From Bacillota bacterium (GTDB taxonomy: Bacteria; Bacillota; Clostridia; TANB77; UBA1234), in NCBI GenBank assembly GCA_016280725.1, contig JAEEHF010000036.1, positions 1 to 64,000 of the forward strand: a stretch of DNA of 64,000 nt. The letters run 5' to 3'. The notes beneath the pieces are model-generated. The model made no database searches. It worked only from the letters and a program-made list of their open reading frames with translations, and was not told where the DNA came from. This document shows positions 11,286 through 22,829 of the stretch, piece after piece (the stretch's first letter is position 1; every line of letters begins with the position of its first letter). The translations under genes and the position numbers were made by a program.

Positions 11286-12707
11286 CTACTCTACAATTAA
11301 AACGTTTCTGCAACCCATGCCTCTATCTGGATTATTTGTTGTTGAACTATATGCAAACAAATTACCATCAATACCTCTAGCTATAAATGGTGCGTCAGCA
11401 GTTGGAAGAATACTCGTTCCACCAAACCAAGCAGATTGAGTTGAATCTCCAGTTGAAGTAGCAATAATAGCATCACCATACTTCTTTCCTGGTTCTTCAT
11501 ATGATGAATATGTTAGTAAATCGCCACTATACTCATATAAGTCTGCAAATGGAAGTGCAGCCTCTGCAGCTGAACTAAATTCATCTTCTAATCCAGCGGC
11601 AACAAAACACTTAACATCAAGTTCAAATACTCCTGATGAATTATTCTCTCCAAGAGACATTCCATTCTTACATTCTCCTGCTGTATGCATTGAAAGATAT
11701 GCAATTGCAGCCCATTCAGTATTCTTTAGCAATCTAGATGTAATGTGATCTGTACTAGCATATGCATCCGAAGCAAGTTGTGCAGCAGAATCAGCACCTG
11801 AATACAAGGTATTAACTAAATTATCTATATTATCCTTGGCAACCCAAAAACCCGTTATGTTCTTTTCTTTGTTGTTTTCTTTATACTTAAATGCTGGATG
11901 AACTTGATAACCTGCAGGTAAAATTTCGTCATTTTGCATATAATTTGAAGTGCCTTTTAAGAAAATAATGTCTATGGCTGATGCCGGAACGTTCTTATAG
12001 TCAGATACTAAGTAAAAGTTCTGAACTTTATAAGCAAATCTTGGTATCCAAACGTATAAAACATTGTTACTCGTCATAGCATTCGCCCATATAGGAGATT
12101 CAGTAGAATAATTATACCAATCTTCTGTATATAAATCTTCGACAATTCTCGTTTTCACTCCGCCCCTATCATCAAAATATGTAATGACAGGTTGCATATC
12201 AGCAGAAAGAAGTGGTCTATTAACATTTCTTTTTTCATCAAACTCTTCTTTGTATGTTTCTTTAACTTGTTCTTCATAATACTCATATACATATCTTATA
12301 TAGTCTGATTCATTGTAAATTCCACTTTTATTTATCAACATTGGGCTCTTTAGATAATATGTTCGTTTTTCACCATCAGCAACCTTATACACAAAAGTTG
12401 GTGGATACTCAGAAGTCATTGCATAATTTTCCAAACCCATTATTACATAATCGCCGCTTGAAATTTGAATATACTTTTTATCCTCTGGAACACTAGCATC
12501 TGTTGCTAAAACTTTATCCGCATATCCAAGCTCTTTTTCGTGAGCTACAATTGCAACCGCAATTGTCATAAGTCTATCGGTTGTCGCTCTTTCCCTAGAA
12601 TTTCTAACAACAGACTGCCCATTATACACGGTAATTGAAGTTATTAAAACTATTACAATTATAGTAATAACTAATGATATTACAGATATTCCTTTTTTAT
12701 TCATCAC
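11286..12707 (-). CDS. Secreted protein with a prepilin-like N-terminal segment
   Basis: MMNKKGISVISLVITIIVIVLITSITVY N-terminal hydrophobic segment with KKG; otherwise unassigned. Confidence 0.5.
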   Translation of the reverse strand: MMNKKGISVISLVITIIVIVLITSITVYNGQSVVRNSRERATTDRLMTIAVAIVAHEKELGYADKVLATDASVPEDKKYIQISSGDYVIMGLENYAMTSEYPPTFVYKVADGEKRTYYLKSPMLINKSGIYNESDYIRYVYEYYEEQVKETYKEEFDEKRNVNRPLLSADMQPVITYFDDRGGVKTRIVEDLYTEDWYNYSTESPIWANAMTSNNVLYVWIPRFAYKVQNFYLVSDYKNVPASAIDIIFLKGTSNYMQNDEILPAGYQVHPAFKYKENNKEKNITGFWVAKDNIDNLVNTLYSGADSAAQLASDAYASTDHITSRLLKNTEWAAIAYLSMHTAGECKNGMSLGENNSSGVFELDVKCFVAAGLEDEFSSAAEAALPFADLYEYSGDLLTYSSYEEPGKKYGDAIIATSTGDSTQSAWFGGTSILPTADAPFIARGIDGNLFAYSSTTNNPDRGMGCRNVLIVE

Positions 12708-12716
12708 ATTCTCCTT

Positions 12717-13508
12717 CTAACTGCCTTGTATATTATCTTTGTAATAATCAAAAAAGCCATCATAGTCTTCAAAATATCTATCAGTTTTTTTAGAGCCAAC
12801 CGTTACTTTATATTCTTGGCCTTTAAATAAAAATCTAAAACTAAATCCATCTTGACCCTGCCTTAATAAGTCTGCAAACATATCAATATCACAATTATTA
12901 TAATATTTTCTCATGTTAGCTAAATACTCATTTAAGTCATCCTCAATGACATCAACTTCATAATTTTCCATAAGATAAATAAGATATGATTTAACATCCT
13001 TCTTAGCATCTTCAAAACTTAAAAATCTCTTAGGATAGAAGTTCTTTTTAACTTGAAGAATATCTTTTCTTAGTTTTAATATTTTATCTGTAAGTTCTTG
13101 AGATTTTAATGTAACTTTCAATATAATGTCTTGTTCTTCATCAAAACACGTAAGATACTTATAAAATCCCTCAACAATTTCTCTATTCGTGAATAAATGG
13201 GCTTTTATCGGTTCTTGAGTAAAACTTATATAAATCTTCATTTGATCCATGTTTACTCTATAATAAAATTCTCTAGGAATTACTTCAAGGATCTTAAACT
13301 TTTCAAATTCATCATTATATTCAATTATCAAATCCTCTTGAAGAAGGTTTTCTTTTATATGTCCCACTACATTGGTATTACCTTCTTTTTTTCCGCTTAG
13401 TTCGAGAATTCCATATTGCATATAGCCATCATAAGATCTTTTTAGAAATACATTTTTCTCTAATATTTTCTTTTTTGTTTTAATAGCTAATTTTGGCAAA
13501 TTTATCAC
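12717..13508 (-). CDS. Hypothetical protein
   Basis: Intact ORF immediately upstream of the prepilin-like gene. Confidence 0.6.
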   Translation of the reverse strand: MINLPKLAIKTKKKILEKNVFLKRSYDGYMQYGILELSGKKEGNTNVVGHIKENLLQEDLIIEYNDEFEKFKILEVIPREFYYRVNMDQMKIYISFTQEPIKAHLFTNREIVEGFYKYLTCFDEEQDIILKVTLKSQELTDKILKLRKDILQVKKNFYPKRFLSFEDAKKDVKSYLIYLMENYEVDVIEDDLNEYLANMRKYYNNCDIDMFADLLRQGQDGFSFRFLFKGQEYKVTVGSKKTDRYFEDYDGFFDYYKDNIQGS

Positions 13509-13623
13509 CTCAGTTACTTTTAATCATAATATCCCATGTAAATGTTATCATTTTACGTAACTTATTATCAATAATTGAAAAGGAAAAAAAACATATTTGT
13601 AATACTACTTTTATATTAGTCTT

Positions 13624-15450
13624 TTATTCTTCATCATCCAATTTTAAAACAGATAAAAACGCTTCTTGAGGAACATCAACTTTACCAAACTGTCTCATAC
13701 GCTTTTTACCTTCCTTTTGCTTTTCAAGTAGTTTCTTTTTACGCGTAATATCTCCACCATAGCATTTTGCAAGCACGTCTTTGCGCATTGCGGAAATTGT
13801 TTCTCTAGCTATAACTTTACCACCAATAGCGGCTTGAATAGGTATCTCAAACATTTGTCTAGGAATACTCTCCTTAAGTTTTTCAGCCATTCTTCTTCCA
13901 CGAGCATAGGCCTTGTCTTTATGAACAATTATCGAAAATGCATCTACTAAGTCACCATTTAGTAATATATCCAACTTCACTAATTCAGATTTTTGATAGC
14001 CTATCATTTCATAATCTAACGATGCATATCCTTTTGATCTTGACTTTAAGGCATCAAAGAAATCATATATTATTTCATTTAGAGGCATCTCATATTCTAG
14101 AATTACTCTAACATCGTCCATATATTTCATATCTTTGTATACACCACGTCTATCTTGGCAAAGTTGCATAATATTACCAACGTATTCTTTAGGAAGCATT
14201 ATGCTCGCCTTTACTATTGGCTCTTCCATTGAAGATATCTCTTGTGGCTCAGGCAAATCAGCTGGATTATATAATTCAAGCATAGTGCCATCTGATTTAT
14301 AAATTTTATAAATAACCGATGGAGCAGTTGTAATAACATTTAGGTTAAATTCTCTATCGATTCTTTCACAAATTATTTCCATGTGTAATAAGCCCAAAAA
14401 TCCACATCTAAAACCAAATCCCAAAGCAACTGATGTTTCTGGTTCAGAAAATAACGATGCATCATTTAATGATAATTTTTCTAAAGCATTTTTTAGATTT
14501 TCATAATCACTACCATCGGCAGGGTACATTCCACAGTAAACCATTGGTGTAACTTTACGATACCCAGGAAGCGCTTCTTGAGCCTTATTATTCTTTAGAG
14601 TAATCGTATCGCCCACATGTATTTCTGATACATTTTTAATCGCTGCGGCAATATATCCAACTTCTCCGCATGATAATTCGTCACACGGAATATATGTTCC
14701 AACTCCGAAATAACCTACTTCAGCAACAGTTTCCGTTTTGCCTGTTGCCATAAAATATATTTCATCTCCTACTTTTATTTTTCCATCTTTAATTCTGACA
14801 AATGCAACTGCACCTTTATAATTATCATAATAAGAGTCAAAAATAAGTGCTTTTGTAGGAGCATTTTCATCTCCCTTTGGAGAAGGTATATTTGTAACTA
14901 TTTGCTCCAAAACTTGATCAACATTTAAACCAGTCTTTGCAGAAATTTGTGGTGCATCCTGAGCGGGTATCCCAATTACTCCTTCAATTTCTTCAATTGC
15001 CATCTCTGGTCTTGCATTAGGCAAATCAACTTTATTGATAACTGGAACGATTTCCAAGTCATTATCTATTGCTAAATAAACATTTGCTAATGTTTGAGCT
15101 TCTACTCCTTGAGTACTATCTACAACCAATATTGCACCTTCACACGCAGCAAGACTTCTTGATACTTCATAGTTAAAGTCAACGTGACCAGGGGTATCAA
15201 TTAAATTTAATATATATTCATTTCCATCTTTTGCCTTATATGAAGTTCTAACAGATTGAAGTTTAATAGTTATACCACGTTCTTTTTCCAAGTCCATGTT
15301 ATCTAGTATTTGAGCTTCCATCTCTCTTTTAGATAACGCTCCTGTCATTTCAATAAGCCTATCTGCAAGAGTAGATTTCCCGTGGTCAATGTGAGCGATT
15401 ATGCAAAAGTTTCTAATTCTTTCTTGTTTACTCATGTATTTCCCTTTCAT
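13624..15450 (-). CDS. lepA: Elongation factor 4 (LepA GTPase)
   Basis: [44 protein letters not shown]; full length. Confidence 0.97.
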   Translation of the reverse strand: MKGKYMSKQERIRNFCIIAHIDHGKSTLADRLIEMTGALSKREMEAQILDNMDLEKERGITIKLQSVRTSYKAKDGNEYILNLIDTPGHVDFNYEVSRSLAACEGAILVVDSTQGVEAQTLANVYLAIDNDLEIVPVINKVDLPNARPEMAIEEIEGVIGIPAQDAPQISAKTGLNVDQVLEQIVTNIPSPKGDENAPTKALIFDSYYDNYKGAVAFVRIKDGKIKVGDEIYFMATGKTETVAEVGYFGVGTYIPCDELSCGEVGYIAAAIKNVSEIHVGDTITLKNNKAQEALPGYRKVTPMVYCGMYPADGSDYENLKNALEKLSLNDASLFSEPETSVALGFGFRCGFLGLLHMEIICERIDREFNLNVITTAPSVIYKIYKSDGTMLELYNPADLPEPQEISSMEEPIVKASIMLPKEYVGNIMQLCQDRRGVYKDMKYMDDVRVILEYEMPLNEIIYDFFDALKSRSKGYASLDYEMIGYQKSELVKLDILLNGDLVDAFSIIVHKDKAYARGRRMAEKLKESIPRQMFEIPIQAAIGGKVIARETISAMRKDVLAKCYGGDITRKKKLLEKQKEGKKRMRQFGKVDVPQEAFLSVLKLDDEE

Positions 15451-15472
15451 ACAATATAGTTTATTAAATTCT

Positions 15473-16696
15473 TCACAGGCGATTAAAATAAAGATTTATT
15501 GCGGTTTCAACGCTTTCTTTATCTTTAATTGGTGCAAATTCATCTTCCCTTTTAACCCTATATAAAGCCGTTTTGTTTGATAAGCCAAATCCATCAAAGA
15601 TAAACATTTCATATTTTATTGAATTGATTTCATCACTAGAATCATTACCATTTATATCTAGATATTTGTTTTTCTTTTTGGCCTTGTGATATGGAAGTTT
15701 AAGCGAATTAATCCTTCCTAATAATTCTCTGCTTATATATGAAACTCCAAAATAACCTTCCTTAAATTTTAACGATCCATCCTCAATTCTTTCAATGTTT
15801 TTATCTAGTGGCATATCTATGTATTCAATAATCTTGAACCTTTCATTAGCATTCACACAAAGACCCATTTTCTCATCTGGATTTTCTTTAATAATAGTCT
15901 TAATGCCAAGTTCAACATTATTTGAATATACGTGACCAAATACCAAGTCATCAAATGGATTAAGTAAAATATTATCTACATTAGTTATAAATAGATATTC
16001 AATCCCCTTTTCTTCCATAATTGATAAAACTTTTTCGTCACTTACAGCTTTAAAAATACCGCCATTCCCATTTGGTGCAAAATAGATATTAGATTTATCT
16101 TTTAAAGCAACCTTACCCTCCAAATCTGTTAATGGCATATTTCCCTGCTTAAAGAAAATAATTCTATCTTTTTCATAGCCAAAGTAGTCATTCTCATCGA
16201 AAAAGTTAACAGTATCATCATGATTAATATCTGACGTCATAATGAAACAATATGGATAGGTCTCATACTTATCATGTGCCTTAATTAATTCCTCAATACA
16301 AATTTGGAAAATAGACTTTGTTGTATTATCAGGAAGTTTAAGTTGATATGTGCCTTTAGGGCCCTCAAATCCAAGTCTAGTCCCTTGGCCTCCCGCCATT
16401 ATTAAAACAGCTAGTTTATTATTCTTTATAGCATCAAAAGCTATGTTGCTATATTTTTCTTTATCCTCTTTGGAAAAATCTGATTTCAAAAAAACATCTT
16501 TTAAAGGTTCAACTTTATCAAAAGAATCGTTAGTAACCTCATTATTATATGCAGATGAAATCTCTTCAAAATTAATTTTATCAATCTGTTTCAATAGATT
16601 TTCTTTTTCGTTATCGTTTAGTTTATCGTAAAACATCAATAGATGCTCTTGATTATACTTCTTAAGTTTTTCTTTAACTAAATTAAGATTCTCCAT
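15473..16696 (-). CDS. UDPGP/UAP1-type sugar-nucleotide pyrophosphorylase (UTP--sugar-1-P uridylyltransferase family)
   Basis: [38 protein letters not shown] motifs. Confidence 0.85.
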   Translation of the reverse strand: MENLNLVKEKLKKYNQEHLLMFYDKLNDNEKENLLKQIDKINFEEISSAYNNEVTNDSFDKVEPLKDVFLKSDFSKEDKEKYSNIAFDAIKNNKLAVLIMAGGQGTRLGFEGPKGTYQLKLPDNTTKSIFQICIEELIKAHDKYETYPYCFIMTSDINHDDTVNFFDENDYFGYEKDRIIFFKQGNMPLTDLEGKVALKDKSNIYFAPNGNGGIFKAVSDEKVLSIMEEKGIEYLFITNVDNILLNPFDDLVFGHVYSNNVELGIKTIIKENPDEKMGLCVNANERFKIIEYIDMPLDKNIERIEDGSLKFKEGYFGVSYISRELLGRINSLKLPYHKAKKKNKYLDINGNDSSDEINSIKYEMFIFDGFGLSNKTALYRVKREDEFAPIKDKESVETAINLYFNRL

Positions 16697-16757
16697 AAAG
16701 TCTCCTAGATAAAATATTTAAAATAAATGCTATTAATTCGTTGCGTGTGGCTCTCTA

Positions 16758-16819
16758 GTGGTTGAAAAACGGGGATGTCCCTTGACCAACGGGAAAGGGG
16801 CGTACCCTTTTTGAACCAC
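16758..16819. repeat. Long imperfect intergenic hairpin
   Basis: GTGGTTGAAAAACGGGGATGTCCCTT / AAGGGGCGTACCCTTTTTGAACCAC arms, ~11-nt loop. Confidence 0.65.
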
Positions 16820-16876
16820 GGAAATAGTATTCGTAGCGACAAAGCGAGATAGTGATTTTCATTTGAACTATACTTT

Positions 16877-18580
16877 TTACATTTTTTCTGGGCATTGTAT
16901 TCCAAGCAAACCAAGGCCCTCTTTAATAACATCACCTGTAACTTTAGTTAGCAATACCCTTGCATCCTGAACAGACTTATTATCTGTTATTACTTGATGC
17001 TCATTATAAAATCTACTAAATGATTTTGCTAAGTCTAAAAGGTATCTTGATATAATTGATGGCTCATTTTTTGAAGCAGCCGCTTCAACAGTTTCTTTAA
17101 ACGAACCAATTAGTCGAACAACCTCATAACTTTCAGCATCATTTAATAAAGAAAAATCTGCTTCAGTTGGAACATTACCTGCTTTTCTCAAAATGCTCCT
17201 TGTTCTAACATATGTATATTGTAAATATGGTCCTGTTTCACCATTGAAACTTAAAATTTGATTCCAGTCAAATATCTCGTCTTTAATTCTAGAGTTTGCT
17301 AAATCATTAAATATTACTGCGCCTACGCCAACCTTTTTGGCAACTTCTTCTTTATCTTCTAAATCAGGATTTTTCTCCTCAATTATTTTTAAAGACTTAC
17401 TAATAGACTCATCAAATATTTCTTCAAGGGTTGTTGCATTTCCTTTTCTAGAGCCCATTTTGTGTCCATCTTCATCTAATACTAAACCAAACGGAATATG
17501 TTCACATCTTTTAGCATATTCTTCATATCCCATTTTAGATAGCGTTTCAAACACTTGCTTAAAGTGAAGTGATTGTTCAGATGCAACTACATATAAGCAT
17601 TTATCAAAATTGTAGTTGTCAATTCTATATAATAGCGCGGCCAAATCTCTTGTTGCATAAATTGTAGTTCCTTGTGATGTTAATATCATGCATGGAGGAA
17701 TATCTTCATCCATCATGACAACCATTGCACCTTCACTTTCAACAAGAAGATTTTTAGCTTTTAATTCATTAACTACTCTATCCATTTTGTCATTATAAAA
17801 TGCTTCACCATTATATGAGTCAAATTCACAGTTCATTAATTTATAAACCTTTTGGTAGTTTTGAAGGCTAACATCTATAATCCATTTCCAAATTTTAGTA
17901 GTTTCTTCATCATTATCTTCAAGCTTTTTCAAAACATTTGTTGCATGTATTTTAAAGTCAGGATCTTCTTTTTCAATATTGTTATATCTTACATAAATCT
18001 GCAAAATAGCATTAATAGGATTTTCAGAAAAGTCGTACTCATCTTTCCACATGTTATAACCAGCAATAGTTCTGCATACTCCCATGCCCCAATCGCCTAG
18101 GTGATTAACGCCTATAACATTATATCCCAAGAACTTATAAATCTTGTATAATGCATTTCCAATTACTGTAGAACGCAAATGACCAATATGAAATGGCTTT
18201 GCGATATTAGGTGACGAATAATCAATAACAATTGTTTTGTCATTCTTTTCAAGAGTTCTTCCATAGTTTTTTCCATGTGCAATTGCTTCGTTCATAACAT
18301 CAACCACAAAAGCTGACTTTTTAATGAAAATATTAAGATATCCACCAACAACTTCAACTTTTTCGATTAATTCACCTGATATTTGTGGTTTAATCTCTTC
18401 AGCTATAACTTGAGGTGATTTTTTTAGCTCTTTTGCTAACTTGAAACAAGGAAATGTGTAATCTCCCATTTCAACATTTGGTGGTATTTCTATATATTGT
18501 TTAATTTCATCAAATCCTATATTTGTAATTGCTGATATTTTTTTAGCAATTTCTTCTTTAAAATCAATCATATTTAGCAC
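16877..18580 (-). CDS. argS: Arginyl-tRNA synthetase
   Basis: SSPNIAKPFHIGHLRSTVIGNAL, KMGSRKGN, C-terminal GLLGIQCPEKM. Confidence 0.96.
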   Translation of the reverse strand: MLNMIDFKEEIAKKISAITNIGFDEIKQYIEIPPNVEMGDYTFPCFKLAKELKKSPQVIAEEIKPQISGELIEKVEVVGGYLNIFIKKSAFVVDVMNEAIAHGKNYGRTLEKNDKTIVIDYSSPNIAKPFHIGHLRSTVIGNALYKIYKFLGYNVIGVNHLGDWGMGVCRTIAGYNMWKDEYDFSENPINAILQIYVRYNNIEKEDPDFKIHATNVLKKLEDNDEETTKIWKWIIDVSLQNYQKVYKLMNCEFDSYNGEAFYNDKMDRVVNELKAKNLLVESEGAMVVMMDEDIPPCMILTSQGTTIYATRDLAALLYRIDNYNFDKCLYVVASEQSLHFKQVFETLSKMGYEEYAKRCEHIPFGLVLDEDGHKMGSRKGNATTLEEIFDESISKSLKIIEEKNPDLEDKEEVAKKVGVGAVIFNDLANSRIKDEIFDWNQILSFNGETGPYLQYTYVRTRSILRKAGNVPTEADFSLLNDAESYEVVRLIGSFKETVEAAASKNEPSIISRYLLDLAKSFSRFYNEHQVITDNKSVQDARVLLTKVTGDVIKEGLGLLGIQCPEKM

Positions 18581-18662
18581 TCCTTATCAATATATAAGAA
18601 TGTTTGTTCTTATATATCATATCGCTTTAATTATAACATATTATGTGATATAATACCACAAA

Positions 18663-20231
18663 ATGCTAAGAAAAGAGGTGACCCATACGATTAAGTTTAT
18701 CAAAAGAATATTGTTTAGTCGAAGCTTCATGACAGCACTTCTTCTAGTACTACAAATCCTATTTTATGTATGGGTTTACAATATAGTTTATGAATATGCC
18801 AGAATAATACATTATGTTGCCTTGGCATTAAGCCTAATTCTATCTACATATATTTTGGGACTTAAAGGAGGCAAAATAGAAGTTAAACTTCCTTGGGTTA
18901 TACTAATTTTATTTTTCCCTGTCTTTGGTTCGCTTTTCTATTTCTTATTTAGAAATCAAAAGGTTAGAAAAAAGATTAGAAAGAATGTTGAAAACCAAAT
19001 TTACGCAACAAGTAAGATTTCACACGATGCAGATGAAGTATTTGACGAACTAAAATCGTTAGATAAATCCATATACAATCAGGCTAATTATATTTTTAAT
19101 TCGACTAATATGCCAATATATAATGACAGCACATCTAAATATTTCCCATGTGGAGAAGATTACTACAAAGAATTAATAAAACAGTTACAAGAAGCAAAAA
19201 AGTTCATATTTATAGAGTATTTTATTCTTAAAGAAGGAATAATGTGGGATACAGTTTTAAATATCCTAAAAGTAAAAGCTGAAAGTGGTGTTGATGTAAG
19301 ATTAATATATGATGATTTTGGTTGCATAAACACCTTACCACAAAATTACAAAAAAACTATAGAAGCATTAGGGATAAGGTGTGAGGTATTTAATCCAATT
19401 TATCCTGTAGTTACATTAGCGCATAATAATAGAGATCACAGGAAGATTGTGGTCATTGATGGTAAAGTTGGATTCACAGGTGGAATTAATCTTTCGGATG
19501 AATATATAAACAAATGGGAAAGATTTGGTCATTGGAAAGACACTGGAATTATGGTAGAAGGAAATGCTGTAAAAAGCTTTACACTTATGTTTTTAGAAAC
19601 ATGGCATATCTATAGAGATAATAATGAAGAAATTGATGTATTCTTACCTAAAATTGAAAACAAAGGAAACACTAACAATAAAGAGTATATTCAGCCATAT
19701 ATGTCAACGCCTATGGAGACTGAAGAAATTGTTGCAAGAAACGTATATGTAAATATTTTGAATAGTGCAAATAATTACGTTTATATTACTACACCATATT
19801 TAGTATTAGACCCTGAACTTGAAGAAGCATTAATAAATGCCGCAAAGAGAAGCGTTGATGTTAGAATTATTGTTCCTGCTATACCAGATAAAAAACTTGT
19901 CTTTGCAGTTACAAGAAGTAACTATACTTCTTTATTAAAAGCAGGTGTTACAATATATGAATACACTCCAGGGTTTATACATGCAAAAAATGTAGTATGT
20001 GATGATAAAGTTGCTACAGTTGGTTCAATCAATTTAGATAACAGAAGTTTTTATCATAGCTACGAAAATGGAGTTTTCGTTTATAACTCAAATACTATAA
20101 AAGATGTTAAAAATGATTTTGAAGAAACGATAAACGTTTCTTATGAAGTAGAAAACGACTTTGAAAGAAAGATACCATTACTGAATAGAATTAAAACAAG
20201 TTTTCTTAGATTACTTACACCATTGTTATAA
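18663..20231 (+). CDS. cls: Cardiolipin synthase (PLD family)
   Basis: Two HxK motifs (HNNRDHRKIVVIDGKVGFTGG; HAKNVVCDDKVATVGSINLDNRSF) and N-terminal TM segments. Confidence 0.93.
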   Translation: MLRKEVTHTIKFIKRILFSRSFMTALLLVLQILFYVWVYNIVYEYARIIHYVALALSLILSTYILGLKGGKIEVKLPWVILILFFPVFGSLFYFLFRNQKVRKKIRKNVENQIYATSKISHDADEVFDELKSLDKSIYNQANYIFNSTNMPIYNDSTSKYFPCGEDYYKELIKQLQEAKKFIFIEYFILKEGIMWDTVLNILKVKAESGVDVRLIYDDFGCINTLPQNYKKTIEALGIRCEVFNPIYPVVTLAHNNRDHRKIVVIDGKVGFTGGINLSDEYINKWERFGHWKDTGIMVEGNAVKSFTLMFLETWHIYRDNNEEIDVFLPKIENKGNTNNKEYIQPYMSTPMETEEIVARNVYVNILNSANNYVYITTPYLVLDPELEEALINAAKRSVDVRIIVPAIPDKKLVFAVTRSNYTSLLKAGVTIYEYTPGFIHAKNVVCDDKVATVGSINLDNRSFYHSYENGVFVYNSNTIKDVKNDFEETINVSYEVENDFERKIPLLNRIKTSFLRLLTPLL

Positions 20232-20254
20232 ATATACCAAGCTTATATCATAAT

Positions 20255-20294
20255 AAAAAAGTACAAAAAGTCAGATTGACGTTTTGTACTTTTT
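20255..20294. terminator. Bidirectional terminator between cls and the 103-aa ORF
   Basis: AAAAAGTACAAAAAGTC-AGATT-GACGTTTTGTACTTTTT. Confidence 0.85.
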
Positions 20295-20307
20295 ATTTTT
20301 CTTCGCA

Positions 20308-20619
20308 TCACGACGATTTATACATAAACTCTTGTGAGCTAGTTAAGATATACTTGCCATCATTCAGATAAATCTGCTGAAGGAATATGCCCAAGTTTGT
20401 CCCAGTTCGAAAAAAGAACACAGAGTTTCTTATTCCGTCAAAGCCTCGAAAGCAATGTAAAAAAGTTATTTGTCCTTTTTGTGTCCTATAGATCAGTCTC
20501 TCAAGGTCTTCAAACTCAATTATGTGAAAGATGTAATCAATATGTTCCGGTCCAACAATCAGCTTTCCAGGCTTATACCGATTGAATCTCTGCTTTGAGC
20601 GAATTTTATGCCTTATCAC
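20308..20619 (-). CDS. Orphan 103-aa protein, GTG start, GC-richer than its surroundings
   Basis: GGAGGTG RBS upstream; flanked by its own terminator; in-frame CGG at codon 14. Confidence 0.55.
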   Translation of the reverse strand: MIRHKIRSKQRFNRYKPGKLIVGPEHIDYIFHIIEFEDLERLIYRTQKGQITFLHCFRGFDGIRNSVFFFRTGTNLGIFLQQIYLNDGKYILTSSQEFMYKSS

Positions 20620-20719
20620 GATAAAGCACCTCCAATTTATTTGCTAGAATTATTATATCATCTTTTGATATTATGTCAACAAGCAGTTTTACTGCTCATA
20701 TAATACTACTTTCTAAACA

Positions 20720-20747
20720 AAAAAAGAGCGGCTTTTCGCCGCTCTTA
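20720..20747 (-). terminator. Terminator of the CarD-like gene
   Basis: AAGAGCGGCGAAAAGCCGCTCTTTTTTTG on the minus strand. Confidence 0.85.
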
Positions 20748-20754
20748 AGTAATT

Positions 20755-21270
20755 TTACAATGTAGCCATATAAGAGTTAAAAGAATTCTCGATTTTTTCA
20801 TCTATCATATGCTCAACATTTTCTTTTGATGAATCTTCTGCAAGAATTAGTTCAGAAACTAGAATTTGCTTTGCATTTGAAAGCATTTTCTTTTCTCCAG
20901 TAGCTAGTCCTTTTTCTTTTTGCTTAAAAGAAAGATTTCTAACAACTTCTGCTACTTCGTAGATGTCTCCGCTCTTCATTCTTTCCATGTTATCTCTATA
21001 TCTTTTATTCCAATTGCTTGTAACAATTTGAGTATTGTTATTAAAAACGTTGAAAACATCTTCAAGATTTTCGTTTCCAATAACATCTCTTACTCCAATT
21101 AACTCAGCGTTCTTAGTTGGGACCATAACTTTTACATCACCAACTGGCATTTTCATAACATAATACTTTTGAGTTTCACCTAAGAATTCTTTTTCCTCGA
21201 TAGATTCAATTGTACCCGCACCATGCATTGGATAAACTATATTATCTCCAACTTTAAACACTTTTATCAA
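20755..21270 (-). CDS. CarD/CdnL-TRCF family transcriptional regulator
   Basis: KVGDNIVYPMHGAGTIESIEEKEFLGE. Confidence 0.9.
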   Translation of the reverse strand: MIKVFKVGDNIVYPMHGAGTIESIEEKEFLGETQKYYVMKMPVGDVKVMVPTKNAELIGVRDVIGNENLEDVFNVFNNNTQIVTSNWNKRYRDNMERMKSGDIYEVAEVVRNLSFKQKEKGLATGEKKMLSNAKQILVSELILAEDSSKENVEHMIDEKIENSFNSYMATL

Positions 21271-21412
21271 CTCCTTCTTTAAGTGCCATAATCCAGGTTT
21301 TTAAGGTATAATTGCCCACATTTTATGTCATGTTTTCCTTAAAACCAATATAAGTATACCATAATAAGAAGAAAAAGTCAAAAGTTTTTGCTATTTTATG
21401 TCAATTGAATTG

Positions 21413-22798
21413 TTAAAATTTTATTCTATCTTCAATATATTTTTCAACCTCAGAAATAGGTATTCTTACCTGTTCCATAGTATCTCTATCTCTTATAGTT
21501 ACAGCATTATCTTCAAGGGTATCAAAATCAACTGTAATGCAGAAAGGAGTGCCGATTTCGTCCTCTCTTCTGTACCTCTTTCCTATACTTCCTGCCTCAT
21601 CGTAATCAATCATAAATTTCTTTGAAAGCTCATCGTAAATTTCAGTAGCCTTTTCAGATAGCTTCTTAGATAAAGGCAAAATAGCTGCTTTCATAGGAGC
21701 AAGTGCTGGGTGTAGTTTTAATACTGTTCTAACGTCTCCTTCTGCAATTTCTTCCTCATTATAGGCATCACATAAGAACATCAAAAATAGTCTATCTACA
21801 CCTACAGCTGGCTCAACACAATATGGAACAAACTTTTCGTTAGTTTCAGGATCCATATATGTTAGGTCCTCTTTTGAAGCTTCCATATGGCGAGAAAGGT
21901 CATAATCTGTTCTATCAGCAATTCCCCATAGCTCTCCCCATCCAAATGGGAACAAATATTCGATATCTGTGGTACCTTTACTATAAAACGACAATTCTTC
22001 CTTTGAATGCTCTCTCATTCTAAGGTTTTCTTCTTTTGCACCAAGGCTTAATAGGAACTTTTTGCAAGTATCCTTCCAGTATTCATACCACTCTAAGTCT
22101 GTACCAGGCTTGCAGAAAAATTCAAGCTCCATTTGCTCAAATTCTCTTGTTCTAAAGATAAAATTACCTGGAGTAATCTCATTTCTAAAGCTTCTACCCA
22201 TTTGACCAATTCCCATAGGCATTCTACGTCTTGTTGTTCTAAGAACATTTTTGAAGTTTACAAACATACCTTGTGCTGTTTCTGGTCTTAAATATACTTC
22301 AGATTTAGCATCTTCTGTAACTCCCATAAAGGTCTTAAACATAAGGTTAAATTTTCTAATATCTGTAAAATCTGTCTTTCCACAATCTGGACAAGGAACT
22401 TTGTTTTCCTTAATAAAATCTACTAATTGTTCATTTGTCCAACCATCAAGACCAGATACTTCTTTTCCATTGGCAAATGCCCATTCTTCAATAAGCTTAT
22501 CTGCTCTATGTCTTGTCTTACAAGCTTTACAATCTATAAGTGGATCTGAAAAGCCTCCAACGTGGCCTGTTGTAACCCAAACTTGCGGATTCATAATTAT
22601 AGCTGCATCAATACCAACATTATGCTTATTCTCTCTAATAAATTTTTGCCACCAAGCATCCTTAATGTTCTTTTTAAGCTCTGCACCTAAAGGACCATAA
22701 TCCCAAGAATTTGCTAAACCTCCATAAATTTCACTTCCCGGATATACAAAACCTCTATTTTTGCAAAGTGCAACAATCTTATCCATACTTTTGTCCAT
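21413..22798 (-). CDS. glyS: Glycyl-tRNA synthetase (dimeric alpha2 type)
   Basis: [41 protein letters not shown]-terminal anticodon-binding domain. Confidence 0.96.
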   Translation of the reverse strand: MDKSMDKIVALCKNRGFVYPGSEIYGGLANSWDYGPLGAELKKNIKDAWWQKFIRENKHNVGIDAAIIMNPQVWVTTGHVGGFSDPLIDCKACKTRHRADKLIEEWAFANGKEVSGLDGWTNEQLVDFIKENKVPCPDCGKTDFTDIRKFNLMFKTFMGVTEDAKSEVYLRPETAQGMFVNFKNVLRTTRRRMPMGIGQMGRSFRNEITPGNFIFRTREFEQMELEFFCKPGTDLEWYEYWKDTCKKFLLSLGAKEENLRMREHSKEELSFYSKGTTDIEYLFPFGWGELWGIADRTDYDLSRHMEASKEDLTYMDPETNEKFVPYCVEPAVGVDRLFLMFLCDAYNEEEIAEGDVRTVLKLHPALAPMKAAILPLSKKLSEKATEIYDELSKKFMIDYDEAGSIGKRYRREDEIGTPFCITVDFDTLEDNAVTIRDRDTMEQVRIPISEVEKYIEDRIKF

Positions 22799-22829
22799 AA
22801 AACATTCCTCCTCGTTTTTTATATAAACA

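Noticed and set aside
16705-16935. 76-aa ORF overlapping the argS 3' end
   Set aside because: Runs through the hairpin element and antisense-like composition; overlaps the conserved argS C-terminus out of frame
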